This document shows positions 56,872 through 64,000 of a DNA stretch of 64,000 bases, in pieces; within the stretch, counting starts at the first letter, position 1, and each line of letters starts with the position of its first letter. Origin of the DNA: Haliotis asinina (lineage: Eukaryota; Mollusca; Gastropoda; Lepetellida; Haliotidae); NCBI RefSeq assembly GCF_037392515.1, contig NC_090295.1, forward strand, positions 16,573,001-16,637,000, written 5' to 3'. A program made the translations under genes and the position numbers. The notes under the pieces are model-generated. The model had not been told where the DNA came from. It ran no database searches and saw only the letters and a list, made by a program, of their open reading frames with translations.

Positions 56872-57567
56872 TCATTCTCGGAGCCTTAATCCTGTATGAA
56901 TTGGCCAGTGCCTCATGTTTATTCCAACAAGTTTTTCAAAGTGATTCAGCATTCCTACAGTGTGAAATAGAAATGGCCACTCAGCTTTTATGTGTGCCAT
57001 GCTTGCGCCATTGTTGATCACGCTCCTGAGGAGGGGATATACAGTTTCCATCCCCTTTGCAATGACTTCTGCATCGACTTCTTTTGGATCATCCTCATTA
57101 AGTTTCAAAAGTTCTGCCTGAACATGTTTTATTTTGAGCTCATCCTCCTCTTCAGGATGTGGCTCCCAGTTTATACAGCCATAGGAATCACTTCTTGGTG
57201 CAGAAATGCCCGAGTTTCTGCTTCTGTCGGCATCAGATGAGTCAGTATCAGCTTGCCGTCTTTTCAAATTATGTTTAGTTAAACAGAGTTTATCAACAGA
57301 GATTCCTCGATTGAGATTGTCATTTCGTGAGATTAACCTGTTCAACAAAGATCCATACCCCGAACCCACAACATCGTCATCTATCCAGTCCTCAAGAGAA
57401 TCGGGGTATTTGGCCACGGCTCTTTGTGCAATGATAGACAACTGTCTTTTTGTGGCCTGCACAGTCACAACTCTGACCATATCCATTAAATGTCTAACTA
57501 ATTTCCTTTTCAGTGTAGGTACGAGGCGCTGTTTCGATTCTAGAGGCTTCATGACATCCCTTGTCAT
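56872..57567 (-). pseudogene. Accessory reading frame of the CACTA-like element
   Basis: An open frame of 231 codons reads MTRDVMKPLESKQRLVPTLK, then a SSDADRSRNSGISAPRSDS linker, then GCINWEPHPEEEDELKIK, and ends with AEWPFLFHTVGMLNHFEKLV. From memory the last part resembles a segment found in SAM-domain-like proteins of fish and invertebrate EnSpm elements. The role is unknown and may be DNA binding. Whether it is spliced to neighbouring pieces (57.6-57.7 kb; 56599-56826) cannot be settled by eye. Confidence 0.5.
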
Positions 57568-58093
57568 AGAACTCCAATTTAGGTCAAGTTTGAGTGCCAG
57601 TTAGGGTTCTCTATTTCTACCTTCAAACACAATAGGTGGAGGTGGAGGTGGTGAGAACGTACTGCTGGTACTAGGTGTTGAGCAATCACTTAGGTCACTT
57701 TCAGTTTCTGAAATACATAATAATGAAGAGAAGAAATCTCACTGTTTATTATGTTATAATCAATGGCATCAGTTTTACTTTAGAATTGTTAGGATGCATC
57801 TGCATGATATCATATATTAAAGTTATGACAAACCATGTACAACTGCAGTTATTCAACATGCCATATTTCTATAAAGCAATTATTTCACAATGATTAGATT
57901 CTTACAAGGCATTATGAAACGTCTTACCTGCAGAGGTTAATAAAGGCTGTTTCAGTTGACAAGCATGCTTCAATAATTTCCTGGCTACTATTGTTTTGAG
58001 GTTGTTTTGGCCTTCAGTTAAGTCTTTCTCTTGGACCAAAGATAAATCCTGCACAGACTCTACCCCAATCAACTTTAGTCATAATGTAGTCCT

Positions 58094-60107
58094 TTAAACA
58101 CTTATCAGTGCAATCTGTGTGGTTAGAATCATCAGATGTACTAGCCATTGTGCCCGTGTAGCACTGTGCCCTTCAAAGAGAAATAGAAACTGCCTGAATA
58201 AAAGTACACAAACAATGGCCAGATATCTGCAAAGTCTGAAACAGTTCAGCTCTTTGCATTCATTTTCATTTTCAAAGCCATGTAAACCCATTGTTGGCAC
58301 GGGTATGGACTGAATAGACTTAAATACAATTAGGACTGTTTTTGCTCTAAGTAGAATGATCTCAAGTTTACCAAGCTTCAAACCTTTGTCATTCTCTTCA
58401 ACTACTAAATAATTGTACTAACTTTGTACTGTACACCTCTGTATACGAGTTGTAATGATGAAACCGTATTGGTTTCGTTAACATCATATTTTGAAACTGC
58501 CTTCAAGACTGACTGGCTATGGATACTAGGTGAAAATGGTGAGCTATGATCAGCTTGTAGTTCACTCTGAAACAAATTTCCAGTCATGTAATATGCTTGT
58601 AGGAGCTGATGTTTCTGTGCGAGTGTTTTGGCCAAACGTTTATAGTTTTGAAGCTTTCTAGCACATTTCTTGAACTATGAGTGTTTGCTTTCAAAACGAA
58701 GGGTCCACAACTGGATCAAGGGTCCATGGACGCGATTAGCTCGGGGTAATGATAAAGAAAATGATGTTTTGGTCTGAGCTCTTGATTAGTAAAGAGGGTT
58801 TTCCTATAATAGAGATACTCTTCAATGATAGAGTTCAAAGTAGCTATTTTTGAAACATTGAGTCTGTGACTGCAAACAATTTCAGTAACTGTTTTCAGTA
58901 ACAGAAACAGTTGCCAAACATCATTTTCAGCATCAGACACACAATTCCCTATTAGTGGGGGAAAGGTTCTCACAAAAACCCAATTCTGAATAGCATGACC
59001 TGACAATTTATCAGATTTTGCCTTCACACTCCACATAAGAAAATTCTGAAATCCGTGTATTTAGGTGTTCATAAGTGAACCATTTCACGTTCCTTACAAA
59101 GTAATCAATCATTAGCATCATTTCATATGGTACAATGCCTTCGAACAGGTCATGGCCTAGACATGGGGGCAAACCACTAGTGACATGGAAACTGTTTACC
59201 TGGTTGAAATACGGATTCATGTTTGATACCATCATGGTGAGCAAGGTCTGGATTTTCATCTAAAGCCTTAAGGGACTCTTCATAAGTGTGTTTTGTTCTC
59301 TTTACACCTCTGATTGGTAGTACTGACCCTCTTATATCTGTTTTTGTTGCTGAACAGTATCTACAAAAGTTCTCACCAGAAAAGTTTTCCAAGAATCCAC
59401 CTATCATGTGCGATCCAAGGTTGTCACCTAGGATGTAAACTAAAACCCCTTTAATTTGTCCATCTCCAGTTTCAACACCGTTTACTTCCACATCATGTTG
59501 ATCCCTCACTAAGGGTGGCAATACCTTGTCCTGTCCATATTCCTTAAGATATGCCTCCCTACATAACAATACGAGCTGCATATGATCTATATTGGAACGG
59601 CGATAAGCAGGAGAATTTCCTAGGGTATAATACACGCCGATCAATTTGTGTTTCTTTCTTGCTGATCCCAGGGGATTAACAACCTCAATAGCATCCTGGT
59701 ACAGCAAGATCTCAAAGCAGGCTTCTCCACTACTCAAGATGGGATGGTTTTTAAATAAAGATCCTTGATGAAGACTAGTTAAAACATCTTCATCATCAAT
59801 CTGTTCAGACCTGACACAAGTTCATAGAATCTCTCTGATATCTATACAGTGCTAACAGACTTTCAATTACTGAAACATACTGAAATGTTTTCCGCAATTG
59901 TTTATTGCTATATGCAAGGAATATCTCTCGAGGTTCTACGAAAGGAAAGTGTTTCTTGTAGAAATGTGATCTGAACTTTTGTGATCTTAATGGTCCATTG
60001 TTACAGGCAGAAAATATATCACTTGATTGAATTTCCTCTCTAACATTTCTAATAACATCATTATCTGTCCCACATAATCTTAACGTTTCTGTGACAGCGT
60101 GTTTCAC
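58094..60107 (-). pseudogene. Transposase body of the CACTA-like element, in pieces
   Basis: Minus-strand pieces follow in order: 60107-59805 (EEIQSSDIFSACNNGPLRS), 59737-59177 (CFEILLYQDAIEVVNPLGSA, GVYYTLGNSP, VYILGDNLGSHMIGGF, NFSGENFCRYCSATK), 59259-59011 (GLPPCLGHDLFEGIVPYEMM), 59036-58716 (ENDVWQLFLLLKTVTEIVC, LRPKHHFLYHYPELI) and shorter ones to 58094. The DNLG, FCRYC and HDLFEG motifs are those I associate with animal EnSpm-type transposases. Frames change between pieces, with few convincing introns, so I treat it as decayed. Confidence 0.6.
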
Positions 60108-60163
60108 AAACTTTTGACTAAATTCATGCCATGAATTAAACTCTTCAATAATGCTTTGGATTG

Positions 60164-60988
60164 TTAAACTGGAAGCAAATACTTGCTTTCTAATTTCAAA
60201 TAAAATAATGCCAAGTTTCTCAAATATTGTTCATTCGTGATGGGGCCAAAGTGACTGCCTTCATCATTCCAATTTTGACTTTCAGATACATCACTTTCAT
60301 CTATATCTTTGCTCTGTAACGGAACTATGATGTCGAGATCATTATGATCAGCAATAGCTGTGGTGGCACTATGTTCCGAGTCAGTCAAAGTTCTTGAGAG
60401 ATGTTCATCGCAGTCTATAGTTTGGTAGGATTCTTCAACATCCTTTACTGCTTGTTGAAGTAGGTGTACAGAGATATGGTGAATATCAGAGATTTGGTGC
60501 TTGCGAGAGAAATGTGAAGAAAATGATGACTTTTTATTGAAACGAAGGCCCCAATTCTTAAACGGACACAATACTTCCTCATGTAGAGACAGGTGTTCTC
60601 TTAAATGTGATAAATGCTTACTTAAACTGTCAAAGTGGCTTCCACACCATTCTATACTACATTTCAAACATGTCCAGACCCGAGTAGATTTTGACCTACA
60701 CACGTGTAATTGTCCATGATCTCTCAGTGTATGAGATCTGAATGCAGAGTAAGTATGAAAGGCCCTTTCACACGTGACGAAACAGCATGGAAACTGTATA
60801 TTTGGAACATTTAGGTGAAGCTGGTAATGGTCAACATAGTGCCTAAGCGTTGACGTTTCAAAACTACAACATTTGCAACCCAACATAACCCTCGTCCACA
60901 ACTGCGAAAACTCGAAGAGACGGACAACGCATATTCCCTGGCAAAGACATGAGACTATACTACAAATCAATACAGCAGAAACCAACAT
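60164..60988 (-). pseudogene. N-terminal C2H2 zinc-finger part of the CACTA-like transposase
   Basis: 274 codons with four C2H2-like fingers: CCSFETSTLRHYVDHYQLHL, then CFVTCERAFHTYSAFRSH, then CLKCSIEWCGSHFDSLSKHL, then CPFKNWGLRFNKKSSFSSH. It ends in an acidic stretch and then NLALFYLKLESKYLLP, after which the frame shifts; the continuation (SLTIQSIIEEFNSWHEF) is visible just downstream. Such fingers commonly start animal EnSpm-type transposases and would bind the element ends. Confidence 0.65.
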
Positions 60989-61246
60989 ACTACTCCTCAG
61001 ATCATTATATCATATTCCATACCAGTAACCTGTGATATAGCAGTTGACATGCGGTTGTCAGATGTCTTGTCAGCCTGTCCCAAACCTCAAACAATGGCGG
61101 CATTCAAGAAAAACGATCCCACAATACATCTGTTTACGGTACGAACGTAATATTGACGGCACTTTACCGTATTTAGATATTACGGTGGAGCACTGTTAAA
61201 ATAATACAGCGAACTACCGTATATTTTGCGGTGAGGGTTTACAGCG

Positions 61247-61330
61247 CAACACTGCAACTGAATCAAATAGTTGAGCATATGACACCGCTACCAAATCAAA
61301 TGACTGGGCAGACGACACCATCACCCGTTA
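61247..61330. repeat. 33-bp minisatellite, right part
   Basis: About 2.5 copies of the unit at 53770-54113 (CACTGCAACTGAATCAAATA, ACTGGGCAGACGACACCATC). It resumes directly after the right end of the CACTA-like element. Confidence 0.85.
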
Positions 61331-63073
61331 AATGTTGGTTATCATAAGCTTTTTAGTAAGTCGCATTTCGTTCAACGGTGCACCTTAAATATTAGTGTTG
61401 CAATATATTAAGGTATTTTAAAAAAGAACTCAATGGAGTCGTTTGTTGCAGAAGTCCATACTGTTTTTGTTGTTTTTTTAATGAGAATTTGATGTGCGTA
61501 TCACAGCAATGCACTTCTGTATTTCAATTTTAATGAAGATGAGGAACCTCGTACAAAGCTTGAACGGATCAAATCTAATATGTTTCAGAAATTCCGCAGG
61601 TGAGTGACTTTAGTTTTAGACCGCGTTCAACAATATGTCATCAATGTCACGGCAGGGTTAAATCTTGCAGCCAAGGGGTAGGAATGCCAATTACTGTCGC
61701 TGCTATTGCAAATGTATAACAAGACAGAACTGTTCCCTGGGTAAATGTATTTTACCAGTATTTAAGACCTTTTTTATATATCGTATATCATGGATAGATT
61801 GTCACAGACAAAAACCTAGTACATCTTAAACCCCTATGTACAATACATTGCTATTATAATCATGTATTAGTTATGGTGCGTAATAATATCTGTCGGTGTA
61901 ATATACGGTATGTTTCTTTTCAAGCAACACTGTGCATGAACGTAGGATGTTAAGAAGAAAGTATTTTTGCAAGGAAAGCCAAGTTAATCTCAACAGAAAT
62001 GTCTCTTCGGTACAGTACAATATTCCTGGAAAGCTTCTGGTTATACGACCCATGAAGATCCGGGTTAGACTTCATCTTCACTACACCATGCTTGTCGCTA
62101 TTGGCGACTAACGAGATCGGGTAGTCAGGCGCACAGTATCCCAGTTGATCGATGCTGTTGACGTTGATCACTGGACTCGATTATTTACAGACCACCGACA
62201 CATATCTGGAATATTTGCAGCTAAACTCGATCACTCGCTCGCCAACGACCTCATTTTTTACAGGGATGTGCTTCCCCCTTTTGTCATGAAAGTTTACTAA
62301 TTAAATGACCATTGGAACTCTCATGAAAACGGGTGAAAATGAACTGTGCAACGTTTGCGTCAATCCTATAATGAGCAGTTGACGTTAGCTAAAGCTTTGG
62401 TTCAGACACGGGACAAAATTCCCCAAAGTTCCTTCAATCCTTTAGTGCCGTCTTTCGTAATCAAGCCTGCATCAAAGCCAGTGGTAGACACACAAAATTA
62501 TGAACTTGTGAACTGACTTTTGACACCACATCATGTCAAGGCTGGCAGTGTGCCTAGTGTCGAATCATACTGATTTCGATATTATTCTGCCAACTGTCAT
62601 TAAGTAAAGCACCACAAATCACGTTATTATCTTTTGCATTGACAAATGGCATAACATAAAATAATGTATGGTTACATTTTACTATGTGAAGTAATCGCTT
62701 GATGACAAGCCTGCATCAAAACCAGTGGTGGACACACACGATACTGAATTTGTGCCCTGACTTGGACACGACATCTCGTTAGGGGTGTGTAACATCAAAT
62801 ATGCACAGTTACTTTCCAGCATTATATATGTAAACTTACTATATTAGGACAACTGGATGCTTCAGGACATGATATCGCCAACGTTCACCATATATGTAGC
62901 TTACTTCTAGGAATAGTCAAGGGTGGGTATATTCGCACTTGCATGTTAGATATGCTGGATAATGAAATGCTCATGTCATGTGTGTATCCTCGTGATTTGA
63001 ATACACTTGCTCTAAAATACAGATATTTAGATACTTAGCTTGTTTGAGTGGCATTTTAGAAGTTGAGGTGTAC
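61331..63073. other. Non-coding right part of the window
   Basis: No gene seen. A SINE-like copy lies at 62046-62235 (GACCCATGAAGATCCGGG through TCACTGGACTCGATTATTTA). CAAGCCTGCATCAAA-CCAGTGG occurs twice (62463 and 62707), a short diverged duplication. Confidence 0.45.
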
Positions 63074-63226
63074 AAATAGGACAAATTGTTATGGATAACA
63101 ACTTCTTTATTGCGTGATTGCGACGTTTCGATACAGATTCTTGTACCGTTGTCAAGCAGGGTTAGACAACGAAACGTCGCAATCACGCAATAAAGAAGTT
63201 GTTATCCATAACAATTTGTCCTATTT
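63074..63226. repeat. 57-bp perfect inverted repeat (long hairpin)
   Basis: Arms 63074-63130 and 63170-63226 are exact reverse complements as far as I can read, around a 39-nt loop (GATTCTTGTACCGTTGTC inside). The arms contain TTGTTATGGATAACAACTTC. The loop and inner arms recur within the Kolobok copies near 10624-10724 and 38033-38135. Confidence 0.92.
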
Positions 63227-63284
63227 ATTTAGATACTTGCTTAGCTTTTTGGCTGGTTTGTTGTTTAACTCCGCACTTAGTGGG

Positions 63285-63440
63285 GTTTTGAGGAAGCCTA
63301 GTGGTTAAAGCGTTCGCTCGTCACTCCGAGGACCCGGGTTCGATTCCCCGCATGGTATAATGTGTGAAGCCCATTCCTGGTGTCCCTCGCCGTGATGTTG
63401 CCAGAATATTGCAGAATATAAGTGGAGCAAATCTAAACTC
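63285..63440 (+). repeat. tRNA-derived SINE
   Basis: Well preserved head: GAGGAAGCCTAGTGGTTAAA (box A-like), GACCCGGGTTCGATTCCCCG (box B), AAGCCCATTCCTGGTGTCCC, then GTGATGTTGCCAGAATATTG. It is not a functional tRNA gene, as there is no closing acceptor stem. Confidence 0.85.
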
Positions 63441-64000
63441 TCGTCAAACATTTGAGGAGAATGAACTGCCATTGTGGAGGCCTTTGAATGACATTTAGAA
63501 GTGATACACGAGGAAGGGAGTTGTATGAATGTCAACATCTTCATCATGAGGATCACAAAATTTGGAAGAAAATACGTACTTCTTCATCGGGTCAACTGTG
63601 CAATCGTGCGTGAATTTGGAGACGGACTGCAGTTTAAAATATTAAAAGCGCCATTTCACCATCTCAATCAATTCCTCTTTGAAATCTCCACACATTAATG
63701 ACTACGGTGTAAGTGTCATGCAAGAGTAGATGAAACATCAGCGCCATCTTCGTCAAAGTGTTGTTAAACTGTACTATATATATATTTCATTTGAGCACTA
63801 AAAGATCAAGGTACAGTAACGAGTCATTCTAGCGTTGTGCTTATTTGTCCGTGACAAACAACTCGTAAAATCAGATCGGGTCAATTACTGTTTGAGTTGT
63901 GTCGGGAGTTCTATTGTTCAAACGATCGTGGGATAATTAAAGAGCAAATTCAGAGTCTATCATATTATTGCTGAGGCCCTGCTCATCAGCCTGATACCCG
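63441..64000. other. No gene seen
   Basis: A 65-codon open frame at 63501-63698 shows no recognisable motif. GACTACGGTGTAAGTGTCATG near 63698 shares a few words with the 2.3-kb and 7.3-kb repeat. Confidence 0.4.

Larger units (their letters stand above)
54114..61246 (-). mobile_element. CACTA/EnSpm-like DNA transposon, 7.1 kb
   Basis: The left end CACTGTAAAACTTTCC and right end GGGTTTACAGCG are imperfect inverted repeats, with ACGGTA words repeated inside each end (54140-54200 and 61135-61225). The CACTG start, the ACGGTA subterminal words and the coding content fit animal EnSpm/CACTA elements. A clean 3-bp target duplication is not visible because the target is itself a repeat. Coding sequence is on the minus strand, from 60988 down to about 56600, in several pieces. 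About 1.2 kb at the left side is non-coding tandem repeat. It is probably inactive. Confidence 0.75.

Noticed and set aside
63285-63360. Possible tRNA gene, and the similar heads of other SINEs
   Set aside because: Box A and box B-like words are present, but no closing acceptor or anticodon stems form, and the sequence continues into the common SINE tail.

Overview
This is animal nuclear DNA: long GT-AG introns, dense interspersed repeats, no operons. Two repeat families (a roughly 270-bp SINE-like unit starting GACCCGTGAAGG, and a tRNA-derived SINE, both ending in CTCACTCACTC) look from memory like those of abalone (Haliotis, a gastropod). That placement is inference and was not searched.

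The only convincing host genes are three same-strand paralogues, here called A (coding exons 7651-14920), B (20625-27051) and C (43094-50108). Each has five coding exons with identical intron phases (0, 0, 0, 2), and the ATG directly follows a splice acceptor. The first ~190 residues form a DEDDy 3'-5' exonuclease domain of the EXD1/Egalitarian kind, which is linked to piRNA and RNA-cargo biology. The last ~260 residues are a conserved domain I do not recognise. A (460 aa) and B (459 aa) keep all five active-site residues. C (449 aa) has lost two of the four acidic residues and its basic C-terminal tail, so it looks like a pseudo-exonuclease. A and C also share a gap-free promoter plus non-coding first exon, 4.2 and 3.4 kb upstream of their ATGs. 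B and C share an intron minisatellite, a SINE insertion and about 500 bp of 3' flank that A lacks, so B and C split after A.

Layout: 0.6-2.1 kb holds a tyrosine-recombinase element split by a mariner. 3.3-14.9 kb is gene A, whose introns carry foldback, Kolobok and SINE copies. 14.9-20.6 kb is a repeat-rich spacer. 20.6-27.6 kb is gene B. 27.7-38.9 kb is a transposon nest: a Ty3/Gypsy fossil, a hAT relative, a Kolobok end, an R2-type LINE fragment, SINEs and a Kolobok copy with half a THAP domain. 39.6-50.5 kb is gene C, whose 5' intron contains a 2.6-kb satellite with a 31-unit higher-order repeat. 50.6-53.1 kb is an IS630/Tc1-type transposon in C's 3' flank. 53.8-61.3 kb is a 33-bp minisatellite split by a 7.1-kb CACTA/EnSpm-like element. 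61.3-64 kb is non-coding with a 57-bp perfect inverted repeat.

The most interesting system is the exonuclease trio: two copies predicted active and one predicted dead but still open, in one tandem array. All splice sites and counts were read by eye; no database search or alignment program was used.
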